Assembly: GCA_002162815.1 (NCBI GenBank)
Contig: MAAT01000042.1
Span: forward strand, 80,961 to 144,960
Length of the DNA stretch: 64,000 nt
From: Gammaproteobacteria bacterium 53_120_T64
Lineage (GTDB): Bacteria > Pseudomonadota > Gammaproteobacteria > Pseudomonadales > Porticoccaceae
Reading direction: 5' to 3'
Positions 56,240 through 64,000 of this stretch are shown here, piece after piece. The notes below the pieces were generated by a model that saw nothing but the letters and a program-made list of their open reading frames with translations, searched no databases and was not told where the DNA came from. Position numbers and translations under genes: made by a program. Numbering within the stretch: the stretch's first letter is position 1; each line of letters begins with the position of its first letter.

Positions 56240-56905
56240 TTACTTCTTTTTTGACGGAGTGGGCTCGGATTCTTCCGTACCCAGTACTTCGCCTTTAAAA
56301 ATCCATACCTTGACACCAATGATGCCGTAGGTAGTAGCCGCTTCTTCATGGGCATAATCGATATCAGCACGGAAGGTATGCAGTGGCACACGGCCTTCGC
56401 GATACCATTCTGAGCGCGCGATTTCTGCGCCGCCGAGACGACCACCAATTTGGATCTTGATACCTTTTGCGCCTTGGCGGATGGCGTTTTGCACTGCGCG
56501 CTTCATGGCGCGTCGAAACATAACCCGTCGCTCAAGCTGCTGAGTTACGTTCTGTGCAACCAAGGTTGCATCCAGATCAGGCTTTCGAATTTCTTCGATG
56601 TTGATATGAACAGGAACACCCATTTCGGCAGTGACAGCTGCACGCAGCTTATCAACGTCTTCACCACGCTTACCGATAACGATACCGGGGCGTGCAGTAT
56701 GAATGGTGATCCTGGCAGACGCAGATGGTCGCTCGATTTCAATGCGACTAACGGAGGCGTGAGCCAAGCGCTTTTGAATCATGCTACGAACTCGCAGATC
56801 GCTATTTAGCTTAACTGCGTAGTCTGCCTTGTCGGCATACCAGACTGAGGTATGCTTTTTGACAATACCTAGCCTTATACCTATTGGATGTACTTTCTGA
56901 CCCAT
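56240..56905 (-). CDS. rpsC: 30S ribosomal protein S3
   Basis: S3 forms part of the mRNA entry pore. The 221-residue protein begins [20 protein letters not shown]. It has a KH domain with the GxxG loop ([15 protein letters not shown]) and the C-terminal domain [20 protein letters not shown]. It ends in an acidic/basic tail ([12 protein letters not shown]). It lies 18 bases after rplV. Confidence 0.98.
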   Translation of the reverse strand: MGQKVHPIGIRLGIVKKHTSVWYADKADYAVKLNSDLRVRSMIQKRLAHASVSRIEIERPSASARITIHTARPGIVIGKRGEDVDKLRAAVTAEMGVPVHINIEEIRKPDLDATLVAQNVTQQLERRVMFRRAMKRAVQNAIRQGAKGIKIQIGGRLGGAEIARSEWYREGRVPLHTFRADIDYAHEEAATTYGIIGVKVWIFKGEVLGTEESEPTPSKKK

Positions 56906-56923
56906 GTCAGCTCCTAAGCCTAA

Positions 56924-57253
56924 TTATCCAGCAACTTTTACGGTGATATGACAGGAACGCTTCAAAATTCGATCAGCGCGACCCTTTGCTCTGGGCATAA
57001 GACGTTTCATGGTCACACCCTCATCGACAAAGATGGTCGAAACCTTCAACTCATCAACGTCCGCACCTTCATTGTGCTCGGCATTTGCGATTGCCGATTC
57101 TAGTACTTTCTTAACAATCGCCGCACCTTTGCGGTTACTGAAAGAGAGTATATCGAGCGCCTGCTCTACCGGCTTGCCACGCACCTGATCAGCGATCAGG
57201 CGAGCTTTTTGCGCCGATAATTGTGCGCCTTTTAATTTTGCAGCTACTTCCAC
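56924..57253 (-). CDS. rplV: 50S ribosomal protein L22
   Basis: L22 reaches into the exit tunnel at the site of macrolide-affecting mutations. The 109-residue protein contains [20 protein letters not shown] and the tunnel hairpin region [20 protein letters not shown] followed by [17 protein letters not shown]. It lies 25 bases after rpsS. Confidence 0.98.
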   Translation of the reverse strand: MEVAAKLKGAQLSAQKARLIADQVRGKPVEQALDILSFSNRKGAAIVKKVLESAIANAEHNEGADVDELKVSTIFVDEGVTMKRLMPRAKGRADRILKRSCHITVKVAG

Positions 57254-57278
57254 AATAATTACCTCGTCAAGCTAGCGA

Positions 57279-57554
57279 TTAACGCCGCGCCTTTTTGTCA
57301 GCAACGTGTCCGCGATAAGTCCGAGTTGGGGCGAACTCACCCAATTTATGACCAACCATCTCTTCCGTTATCACAATAGGTACGTGTAGACGCCCATTGT
57401 GTACGGCTATTGTCAAACTAACCATTTGAGGCAGAATCATTGAGCGACGCGACCATGTCTTAATGGGTCGACGATCATTTGTTTCTGCTGCAACTTCCAC
57501 CTTTTTAATGAGGTGGAGGTCAATAAACGGTCCTTTTTTTAGCGAACGTGCCAC
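57279..57554 (-). CDS. rpsS: 30S ribosomal protein S19
   Basis: S19 pairs with S13 in the 30S head. The 91-residue protein begins [20 protein letters not shown] and contains [20 protein letters not shown] and [17 protein letters not shown]. It lies 26 bases after rplB. Confidence 0.98.
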   Translation of the reverse strand: MARSLKKGPFIDLHLIKKVEVAAETNDRRPIKTWSRRSMILPQMVSLTIAVHNGRLHVPIVITEEMVGHKLGEFAPTRTYRGHVADKKARR

Positions 57555-57580
57555 AGTCTTATCCTCGTATTAATAACGCG

Positions 57581-58405
57581 TTATTTACCGCGGCGACGGA
57601 CAATCATACTGTCAGTACGCTTGTTTTTACGGGTTTTATACCCCTTCGTTGGCATACCCCACGGACTGACCGGATGACGGCCTCCCGAGGTTCGCCCTTC
57701 ACCACCACCATGGGGGTGATCAACCGGGTTCATTACCACACCACGAACGGTGGGTCGAACTCCGCGCCAGCGAGATGCTCCCGCCTTACCCAGCGAGCGC
57801 AAACTATGCTCACTGTTAGAAACTTCGCCAATTGTCGCACGGCAATCAGATAACACTTTACGCATTTCACCGCTGCGCAAACGCAGGGTTGCATGTCGAC
57901 CTTCGCGAGCCACCAATTGCAAGGATGTGCCTGCACTACGCGCTAGTTGCGCGCCTTTGCCGGGCTTCATCTCAGCGCAGTGAAGAACACTACCCACTGG
58001 AATATTTCGCAGTGGCAAGGTGTTACCCACTTTAATCGCTGCAGCGGGGCCGGACTCAAGCGCATCGCCAGCCTTCAGGCCTTTGGGTGCGATAATGTAG
58101 CGACGCTCACCGTCTTTGTAGCAGAGCAGCGCAATATTAGCGGTGCGATTAGGATCGTACTCAAGACGCTCAACCGTTGCGGGGATACCGTCTTTGTTGC
58201 GCTTGAAATCAATCACGCGGTAGTGCTGTTTGTGCCCACCACCGATGTGCCGAACACTGATTCGACCGGCGTTGTTGCGACCACCACTCTTACTCTTCTT
58301 CTCAAGCAAAGGTGCATATGGCGCGCCTTTGTGCAAGTCGGAGTGCACCACACTAACAACGTGTCGGCGTCCGGGGGAGGTTGGCTTTCTCTTAACTACT
58401 GGCAT
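57581..58405 (-). CDS. rplB: 50S ribosomal protein L2
   Basis: L2 is a core 23S rRNA protein needed for subunit association and peptidyl transfer. The 274-residue protein has the [20 protein letters not shown] region, [20 protein letters not shown] and the C-terminal loop [18 protein letters not shown], followed by [15 protein letters not shown]. It lies between rplW and rpsS. Confidence 0.98.
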   Translation of the reverse strand: MPVVKRKPTSPGRRHVVSVVHSDLHKGAPYAPLLEKKSKSGGRNNAGRISVRHIGGGHKQHYRVIDFKRNKDGIPATVERLEYDPNRTANIALLCYKDGERRYIIAPKGLKAGDALESGPAAAIKVGNTLPLRNIPVGSVLHCAEMKPGKGAQLARSAGTSLQLVAREGRHATLRLRSGEMRKVLSDCRATIGEVSNSEHSLRSLGKAGASRWRGVRPTVRGVVMNPVDHPHGGGEGRTSGGRHPVSPWGMPTKGYKTRKNKRTDSMIVRRRGK

Positions 58406-58417
58406 AGTAAACGCTCC

Positions 58418-58714
58418 TTATCCAATCGCCATGAAATCGATATCCTGACCGGCCGCCAAATTAACATAGGCTTTTTTCCAGTCCGAACATTTACCAAGAC
58501 CGGTCTTATTGCGCTTGGTCTTGCCCTTTACGTTTACCACACGAACATCTTTAACTTGCACTTCGAACAAGGCCTCAACTGCCGCCTTAACATCGCGCTT
58601 AGTGGCGGTAGTCGCGACTTTAAAGACAACTTGATTGCCGGCATCGGCAACCAGGTTCGATTTCTCTGTTACATGCGGTGCTAACAATACTTTGAAGATG
58701 CGTTCTTTATTCAT
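58418..58714 (-). CDS. rplW: 50S ribosomal protein L23
   Basis: L23 lies at the tunnel exit and docks trigger factor and SRP. The 98-residue protein begins [20 protein letters not shown] and contains [20 protein letters not shown] and [19 protein letters not shown]. It overlaps the end of rplD by four bases. Confidence 0.98.
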   Translation of the reverse strand: MNKERIFKVLLAPHVTEKSNLVADAGNQVVFKVATTATKRDVKAAVEALFEVQVKDVRVVNVKGKTKRNKTGLGKCSDWKKAYVNLAAGQDIDFMAIG

Positions 58715-59325
58715 CCCAGCATCTCCTCAATCTTTTTAAGCGCGGGCACAGTCACCATGACTTTTTCGCAGCGAATTAGTGTCACCGGGTCCACACCAAG
58801 GGCATCGCGGACTTCAACTTTATGAAGATTGCGCGCCGAGAGGTATAAATTCTCATTGATCTCTTCGGTAACGATTAACACATCGCTCAAGCCAAACTCA
58901 CCGAGGCGACCAACCAAGACCTTAGTCTTAGGCTCTTCAATATCGAAGGACTCAACCACAACCAAACGATCTTGACGCGCCAACTCAGACAATATGGAGC
59001 GCATAGCGGCTCGATACATCTTGCGATTCAGCTTTTGCGAGTGATCCTGAGGGCGGGCGGCAAATGTCACACCACCCGAACGCCAGATTGGGCTTCGAAT
59101 AGTACCGGATCGCGCACGACCAGTACCTTTTTGACGCCAGGGCTTCTTACCACCACCCGACACATCGGACCGGGTTTTTTGCGCCCGAGTCCCCTGACGA
59201 CCACCGGCCATATAGGCGACGACCGCTTGGTGAACTAGATCACCATTAAATTCTTTACCGAAGGCTTCGTCAGACACATTAATTGTGCCATTCACGCCTG
59301 CCGGTGTCGCAATATTCAACTCCAT
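58711..59325 (-). CDS. rplD: 50S ribosomal protein L4
   Basis: L4 lines the exit tunnel and, in Escherichia coli, autoregulates the S10 operon. The 204-residue protein has the loop [40 protein letters not shown] and the end region [20 protein letters not shown]. It lies 10 bases after rplC. The operon leader here looks too short for the L4 attenuator known in enterics. Confidence 0.98.
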   Translation of the reverse strand: MELNIATPAGVNGTINVSDEAFGKEFNGDLVHQAVVAYMAGGRQGTRAQKTRSDVSGGGKKPWRQKGTGRARSGTIRSPIWRSGGVTFAARPQDHSQKLNRKMYRAAMRSILSELARQDRLVVVESFDIEEPKTKVLVGRLGEFGLSDVLIVTEEINENLYLSARNLHKVEVRDALGVDPVTLIRCEKVMVTVPALKKIEEMLG

Positions 59326-59335
59326 AGCTAACCCC

Positions 59336-59971
59336 TCAGACCTTTACTGCTGGTCTAACGATGACTGTTCCGCCGGTTGCGCCAGGCACAGCACCTTTAA
59401 CCAACAATAAATTGCGCTCGACATCGACGCGAATTACTTCGAGATTCTGCGTCGTCACATTGCGAGAGCCCATGTGACCAGCCATTTTCTTACCCTTGAA
59501 GACACGACCAGGGGTTTGGTTTTGACCGATAGAACCCGGCGCCCTGTGGGCGAGTGAGTTACCGTGAGTAGCGTCTTGCATCTGGAAATTCCAGCGCTTA
59601 ATAACACCGGCAAAACCTTTACCCTTTGAGACACCAGATACATCGACATCTTGCCCGGCTTCGAATTGATCAACGGTTAGCGCGGCACCAACTTCGGGGG
59701 CATCTTGATCAGCGTCGAGACGAAATTCCCACAAACCGCGACCAGCTTCCGAACCTGCTTTCGCGTAGTGGCCGGCCTGGGCTTTAGTAACACGAGACAC
59801 TCGACGAGTTCCGGTAGTTACTTGCACTGATTTGTAGCCGTCGACTTCTTCAGACTTGAGCTGCACAACGCGATTGGGTTCAACCTCAATCACTGTGACG
59901 GGTATAGAATCACCCTTTTCGGTAAAGACACGACTCATGCCGCACTTTCGACCTACTATTCCAATCTTCAT
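59336..59971 (-). CDS. rplC: 50S ribosomal protein L3
   Basis: L3 is one of the two assembly initiators near the peptidyl transferase centre. The 211-residue protein begins [20 protein letters not shown]. It has [20 protein letters not shown] and the loop [20 protein letters not shown], containing the Gln that PrmB methylates in relatives. It lies 85 bases after rpsJ. Confidence 0.98.
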   Translation of the reverse strand: MKIGIVGRKCGMSRVFTEKGDSIPVTVIEVEPNRVVQLKSEEVDGYKSVQVTTGTRRVSRVTKAQAGHYAKAGSEAGRGLWEFRLDADQDAPEVGAALTVDQFEAGQDVDVSGVSKGKGFAGVIKRWNFQMQDATHGNSLAHRAPGSIGQNQTPGRVFKGKKMAGHMGSRNVTTQNLEVIRVDVERNLLLVKGAVPGATGGTVIVRPAVKV

Positions 59972-60056
59972 TTTTAACCTCTTCGTGTACGGGGCTATTA
60001 CCCGCTATGGCCGCCCTTTTAAGAGCGTTACACTTCCGGGCGAGCCCGGCGAATAA

Positions 60057-60368
60057 TTAACCTAAGCTGATCTGAACGTCCACACCAGCGGCCAAATCCA
60101 ATTTCATCAAAGCATCAACAGTTTTTTCTGTTGGCTCGACAATATCTAGCAAGCGCTTGTGGGTGCGAATCTCATACTGATCACGCGCATCCTTATTAAC
60201 ATGCGGCGAGGTCAAAATCGTAAACCTCTCCTTGCGTGTCGGCAGCGGAATCGGCCCGCGAATCTGAGCACCTGTGCGACGCACAGTTGCCACTATTTCT
60301 TCAGCTGAAGCATCGATCAACTTGTGATCGAATGCTTTGAGACAAATTCTAATCGATTGATCCTGCAT
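60057..60368 (-). CDS. rpsJ: 30S ribosomal protein S10
   Basis: S10 is in the 30S head and also acts as NusE in antitermination. The 103-residue protein contains [20 protein letters not shown], the loop region [15 protein letters not shown] and [20 protein letters not shown]. It is the first gene of the S10 operon, behind a strong promoter with a leader of about 70 bases. An SD sequence GGAG lies between two AGATCT repeats. The gene upstream is a divergent EF-G2-type fusA, not tuf. Confidence 0.98.
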   Translation of the reverse strand: MQDQSIRICLKAFDHKLIDASAEEIVATVRRTGAQIRGPIPLPTRKERFTILTSPHVNKDARDQYEIRTHKRLLDIVEPTEKTVDALMKLDLAAGVDVQISLG

Positions 60369-60442
60369 TGAAATCAGATCTCCAGATCTAGTCGTTTAGC
60401 CCCGAACAACAAATTGTCGGCAGCTCGAAAAACGGAGGCGGA

Positions 60443-60471
60443 ATGTTATAGGCAGTGCCGGCAGCTGTCAA
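60443..60471 (-). promoter_or_regulatory. Strong sigma-70 promoter of the S10 operon
   Basis: On the minus strand a perfect -35 TTGACA (60466-60471) is followed after 17 bases by TAACAT (60443-60448); an alternative -10 TATAAC (60445-60450) has 15-base spacing. Transcription would start about 70 bases before rpsJ. This lies in the 383-base interval 60369-60751 between rpsJ and fusA, which holds no gene and otherwise contains the fusA promoter. Confidence 0.75.
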
Positions 60472-60683
60472 CATAAAACGCCATCGAAACTCAATTAATC
60501 TAATTGCCAGCCCACGACAGAGCAACATTAAGCAATCCCTCAGCGCAGCCCGCAACCACGATAGGCACGGCGCTTGACTCACCCCAATATCCAGACTTAA
60601 CTAATTGGGCCACGCATCGTACTCCCTTCAATCCCCAGCGCTAGCTTTTTTATTAATTATCCGCGAATTTCCATTATTAGCTG

Positions 60684-60713
60684 TTCATTCCATGGTTTAT
60701 TTTCAGCTATAAT
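60684..60713 (+). promoter_or_regulatory. Candidate promoter of fusA
   Basis: A perfect -10 TATAAT at 60708-60713 is preceded at 18 bases by a weak -35 TTCATT (60684-60689). It lies 38 bases before the fusA ATG, in AT-rich DNA, back to back with the S10 operon promoter. Confidence 0.6.
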
Positions 60714-60751
60714 GCCGCGCTATTTTTCGTCCCATCAACTCGAGCAAAACA

Positions 60752-62836
60752 ATGACTGACTTAAGCCTCTACAGAAACATTGGTATTTTCGCACACGTCG
60801 ACGCCGGTAAAACAACTACCACTGAGCGCATCCTCAAGTTGACGGGAAAAATTCACAAAACCGGCGAAGTTCACGACGGTGCTGCCACTACCGATTTCAT
60901 GGAACAGGAACAAGAGCGCGGCATTACCATTCAGTCTGCTGCCACCACCTGTTTTTGGAAGGACCACCGCTTCAACATTATTGATACACCCGGACACGTC
61001 GACTTCACAATTGAAGTCTATCGCTCTTTAAAAGTCCTCGACGGCGGTGTCGGTGTCTTTTGTGGCTCCGGCGGCGTAGAGCCACAGTCTGAAACCAACT
61101 GGCGCTATGCCAACGAGTCAGAAGTTGCTCGTATTATCTTCGTCAATAAACTCGATCGCATGGGCGCCGATTTCCTCCGCGTTGTCGGGCAAGTTGAAAA
61201 AGTGCTTGGCGCCAACCCCCTCGTGATGGTGCTGCCCATCGGCACCGAAGAAGACTTTGTCGGCGTTGTCGACCTCTTGACGCGCAAAGCTTTTATCTGG
61301 GATGACAGCGGCCACCCCGAAAACTTCGAAACTACCGATGTCCCAGCGGATATGGTTGAGCAAGTTGAAGAATACCGCGAAAAACTCATCGAAATGGCTG
61401 TTGAGCAAGACGACGACCTAATGATGTCTTACATGGAAGGTGAAGAGCCCGCCATGGACGACATCAAAGCCTGCATCCGCAAGGGCACCATCGCCCTCGA
61501 CTTCTTCCCCACGTACTGTGGCTCAGCCTTTAAGAACAAAGGCGTACAGGTCATCCTCGACGCCGTGGTTGACTACCTGCCCAGCCCGACGGAAGTCAAG
61601 CCGCAACCGCTCACCGATGATGAAGGTGAAAATACCGGTGAAATGGCTACAGTCTCAACTGAAGAAACTTTCAAGGCTCTAGCTTTTAAAATCATGGAAG
61701 ACCGCTTCGGTGCACTGACCTTTGTTCGCGTTTATTCGGGCACACTCAATAAAGGCGACACCGTACTCAATTCCTATACGGGCAAGACCGAACGCATTGG
61801 CCGCATGGTAGAAATGCACGCCGATGACCGCAACGAGATTGACTCGGCACAGGCTGGCGACATCATCGCCATTGTCGGCATGAAGAATGTGCAGACAGGC
61901 CACACGCTCTGCGACCCCAAAGACCCCGTCACCCTCGAGCCAATGATTTTCCCCGAACCCGTTATTTCCATCGCGGTTAGCCCTAAAGACAAGGGTGGCT
62001 CTGAAAAAATGGGTGTCGCGATCGGTAAAATGATCGCAGAAGACCCCTCCTTCCGCGTTGAAACCGACCAGGACTCCGGTGAAACCATCCTTAAAGGTAT
62101 GGGCGAATTACACCTCGACATTAAGGTCGACATTCTAAAGCGCACCTATGGCGTTGAACTCGACGTTGGCCAACCCCAGGTTGCCTATCGCGAAACCATC
62201 ACACAGCCCATTGACGACAGCTACACCCACAAGAAGCAATCAGGCGGCTCTGGGCAATTCGGTAAAATTGACTACCGCATTAAACCCGGCGAGCCCGGTA
62301 CCGGCTTCGTATTTAACTCTGTTGTTGTCGGCGGTAACGTACCGAAGGAATTCTTCCCCGCTATTGAGAAGGGCTTCAAAGGCATGATGAGCATGGGCCC
62401 TCTCGCCGAATTCCCGGTACTCGATGTTGAAATTGAACTCTATGACGGTGGCTTTCACGCCGTGGACTCATCGGCAGTCGCCTTTGAAATTGCTGCCAAA
62501 GGCGCCTACCGCCAATCTATGCCGAAGGCCGGACCGCAACTTATTGAGCCCATCATGAAGGTTGATGTCTACACACCCGACGACCATGTTGGTGACGTTA
62601 TCGGCGATCTCAACCGTCGTCGCGGCATGATCAAGGATCAGGAAAAAGGTGTCACCGGCGTTCGCATTAAAGCCGACGTACCACTGGCCGAAATGTTTGG
62701 CTATATCGGCACACTGCGCACCATGACCTCGGGTCGCGGACAATTCTCCATGGAATTCTCCCACTACCTACCCTGCCCTAGAAATGTTTCCGAAGACGTT
62801 ATCGCAGAAGCCAAGGAAAGAAAAGCAGCTAAATAA
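60752..62836 (+). CDS. fusA: Elongation factor G, EF-G2-type paralogue
   Basis: This 694-residue translational GTPase should catalyse ribosomal translocation or a specialised step such as recycling. G1 is [16 protein letters not shown]2/switch I includes [17 protein letters not shown]3 is DTPGH and G4 is NKLD. Domains II-V follow. Several stretches match the EF-G 2 paralogues I recall from Vibrio and Shewanella and not canonical [59 protein letters not shown] and [20 protein letters not shown]. It stands alone, divergent from rpsJ and convergent with tuf, not in the usual rpsL-rpsG-fusA-tuf order. A canonical fusA is therefore expected upstream of tuf beyond the window. The start is the ATG with a promoter close upstream. 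Confidence 0.93.
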   Translation: MTDLSLYRNIGIFAHVDAGKTTTTERILKLTGKIHKTGEVHDGAATTDFMEQEQERGITIQSAATTCFWKDHRFNIIDTPGHVDFTIEVYRSLKVLDGGVGVFCGSGGVEPQSETNWRYANESEVARIIFVNKLDRMGADFLRVVGQVEKVLGANPLVMVLPIGTEEDFVGVVDLLTRKAFIWDDSGHPENFETTDVPADMVEQVEEYREKLIEMAVEQDDDLMMSYMEGEEPAMDDIKACIRKGTIALDFFPTYCGSAFKNKGVQVILDAVVDYLPSPTEVKPQPLTDDEGENTGEMATVSTEETFKALAFKIMEDRFGALTFVRVYSGTLNKGDTVLNSYTGKTERIGRMVEMHADDRNEIDSAQAGDIIAIVGMKNVQTGHTLCDPKDPVTLEPMIFPEPVISIAVSPKDKGGSEKMGVAIGKMIAEDPSFRVETDQDSGETILKGMGELHLDIKVDILKRTYGVELDVGQPQVAYRETITQPIDDSYTHKKQSGGSGQFGKIDYRIKPGEPGTGFVFNSVVVGGNVPKEFFPAIEKGFKGMMSMGPLAEFPVLDVEIELYDGGFHAVDSSAVAFEIAAKGAYRQSMPKAGPQLIEPIMKVDVYTPDDHVGDVIGDLNRRRGMIKDQEKGVTGVRIKADVPLAEMFGYIGTLRTMTSGRGQFSMEFSHYLPCPRNVSEDVIAEAKERKAAK

Positions 62837-62855
62837 ACCGCCCTTCCTCTTAAAG

Positions 62856-62888
62856 AACCCCGCAGGTTTTCCTAGCGGGGTTTTTTAT
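62856..62888 (+). terminator. Terminator after fusA
   Basis: AACCCCGC (62856-62863) pairs with GCGGGGTT (62875-62882) and is followed by TTTTATT. It lies 20 bases after the fusA stop and is oriented to end that gene. Confidence 0.9.
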
Positions 62889-62953
62889 TGCCTCATTTAT
62901 GCGCCACCATTGCGCACAAACTGCCTCGAGCCAACAAATGTGTTTTTTAAGAC

Positions 62954-62985
62954 AAAAAAAAGCCGCTGTATAAGCGGCTTTTTTA
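62954..62985 (-). terminator. Terminator after tuf
   Basis: AAAGCCGC and GCGGCTTT arms (about 62959-62966 and 62974-62981), flanked by a long A run on the plus strand (T run on the minus strand), form a hairpin 18 bases after the tuf stop. It can act in both directions, giving fusA and tuf separate, back-to-back terminators. Confidence 0.88.
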
Positions 62986-63002
62986 CTTAGGGTACTAAAA
63001 CA

Positions 63003-64000
63003 TTATTCGAATATCTTAGCGACAACACCGGCACCAACGGTACGACCACCTTCGCGAATAGCGAAGCGCAAACCGTCTTCCATCGCAATGGGATTAATCA
63101 AGGTAACAACCATTTTCACGTTGTCACCCGGCATCACCATTTCAACGCCCTCCGGCAGCTCGCAGGCACCTGTAACGTCGGTAGTGCGGAAGTAGAACTG
63201 GGGGCGATAACCTTTAAAGAAAGGTGTGTGGCGTCCGCCCTCGTCCTTGCTCAGCACATAGACTTCGGCTTCGAACTTAGTGTGAGGCAGAATACTACCG
63301 GGCGCAGCCAGCACTTGCCCACGCTCAACCTCTTCACGCTTAGTACCACGCAGTAGGATACCGACGTTCTCACCAGCGCGACCTTCGTCGAGTAGCTTGC
63401 GGAACATTTCAACACCGGTACAGGTGGTTTTTTCTGTATCTTTAATTCCGACAATTTCAATTTCATTGCCGACATTGACGATGCCGCGCTCAATACGACC
63501 AGTAACAACAGTACCGCGACCGGAGATGGAGAACACATCTTCGATGGGCATCAGGAAGTCACCGTCAACGGCACGCTCGGGCTCGGGAATGTAGCTATCG
63601 AGGGCTTCAACCAGTTTCTTTACAGCGCTCGTACCGAGTTCGTGATCATCTTCGCCGTTGAGGGCCATCAGGGCTGAACCGGCAATGATCGGCGTATCGT
63701 CTCCGGGGAATTCGTAAGTGTCGAGCAGCTCGCGAAGCTCCATTTCAACCAACTCGAGCATCTCTTCGTATTCTTCTGAACCCACGCCGCCACAGTCTTC
63801 AGCCAGCAGGTCTGCCTTGTTGAGGAAAACCACAACGAAGGGGACACCAACCTGACGTGAGAGCAGGATGTGTTCGCGGGTCTGAGGCATGGGGCCGTCG
63901 GTGGCGCCACAAACCAGAATAGCGCCGTCCATTTGGGCGGCACCGGTAATCATGTTTTTAACGTAATCGGCGTGACCGGGGCAGTCGACGTGTGCGTAGT
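63003..64000 (-). CDS. tuf: Elongation factor Tu (partial; N-terminus beyond the window edge)
   Basis: EF-Tu delivers aminoacyl-tRNA to the ribosome. About 332 C-terminal residues are visible and the frame is open to the right edge. It enters at [16 protein letters not shown] (the G3 motif) and continues with the G4 NKAD ([11 protein letters not shown]) and the SALMALNG region ([16 protein letters not shown]). Domains II and III end in [15 protein letters not shown]. An internal Met that could be mistaken for a start (63953) lies in the middle of the G domain. The gene reads away from whatever lies to the right, probably rpsL-rpsG-fusA. It is convergent with the EF-G2 gene. Confidence 0.98.
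   Translation of the reverse strand, partial: YAHVDCPGHADYVKNMITGAAQMDGAILVCGATDGPMPQTREHILLSRQVGVPFVVVFLNKADLLAEDCGGVGSEEYEEMLELVEMELRELLDTYEFPGDDTPIIAGSALMALNGEDDHELGTSAVKKLVEALDSYIPEPERAVDGDFLMPIEDVFSISGRGTVVTGRIERGIVNVGNEIEIVGIKDTEKTTCTGVEMFRKLLDEGRAGENVGILLRGTKREEVERGQVLAAPGSILPHTKFEAEVYVLSKDEGGRHTPFFKGYRPQFYFRTTDVTGACELPEGVEMVMPGDNVKMVVTLINPIAMEDGLRFAIREGGRTVGAGVVAKIFE

Noticed and set aside
57947..58684. 245-residue plus-strand frame over rplB and rplW
   Set aside because: It is antisense to two conserved ribosomal genes and has no independent support.
60388..60582. 64-residue minus-strand frame upstream of rpsJ
   Set aside because: It contains the S10 operon promoter boxes and its sequence has no protein-like character.

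Overview
The window is a chromosomal segment of a motile, marine-type gammaproteobacterium. Gene orders such as miaB-phoH-ybeY-ybeX-lnt...leuS-lptE-holA, lptD-surA-pdxA-rsmA-apaG-apaH and amgK-murU beside lptD are typical of gammaproteobacteria. Together with a complete sox cluster and an EF-G2-type paralogue, they suggest the Cellvibrionales/OM60-NOR5/Spongiibacteraceae neighbourhood. That placement is inferred from gene content and remembered family sequences; no search was run. Base composition is moderately GC-rich and even. I saw no insertion sequence, prophage, CRISPR array, rRNA or tRNA gene.

Layout. (1) 1-10.0 kb is flagellar: flgBCDEFGHI on the minus strand behind a near-consensus sigma-54 promoter. 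It is divergent from flgA, flgM (perfect sigma-28 promoter), flgN and a PilZ/YcgR-type c-di-GMP receptor, and a GGDEF diguanylate cyclase converges on the receptor gene. (2) 10.3-22.5 kb is RNA and envelope housekeeping: a SPOR protein, a DUF1820 protein, miaB, phoH, ybeY, ybeX, lnt, an unrecognised lipoprotein, leuS, lptE and holA. (3) 22.6-28.6 kb is mixed accessory metabolism: an MDR oxidoreductase, an LpxL-family protein lacking its catalytic acid, a DUF815 ATPase, a VanZ-like protein, an acyl-CoA ligase, an orphan two-helix membrane protein and a thioredoxin-like protein. (4) 28.8-35.5 kb is a thiosulfate-oxidation operon, soxCDXYZAKB, with an AT-rich dyad over its probable promoter. (5) 35.7-46.6 kb holds a DUF302 protein, an aromatic/aspartate aminotransferase, murU-amgK (peptidoglycan recycling) and lptD-surA-pdxA-rsmA-apaGH. 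(6) 46.7-60.4 kb is the full S10-spc-alpha ribosomal protein cluster, including rpmJ and rpmD, which are short and easily missed. (7) 60.7-64 kb has an EF-G2-type fusA on the plus strand, convergent with a tuf gene cut by the window edge.

How the genes work together. The flg genes build the rod, hook, and L and P rings. FlgM and FlgN time filament assembly, and the GGDEF/PilZ pair is a plausible local c-di-GMP brake on motility. Lnt, LptE, LptD and SurA serve outer-membrane biogenesis, and MurU/AmgK recycle cell wall. The Sox proteins are a periplasmic multienzyme system. Because SoxCD is present, thiosulfate is predicted to be oxidised fully to sulfate, feeding electrons to a heterotroph's respiratory chain.

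Most of the window is recognisable biology, and I did not find a clearly new multi-gene system. The best leads are the LpxL-family protein with Val in place of the catalytic Glu/Asp, the EF-G2 gene lodged between tuf and rpsJ, several sharp inverted repeats over promoters (sox, phoH, the MDR gene), the long hairpin in the flgB-flgA divergent region, and the orphan membrane protein with a CRP-like site.
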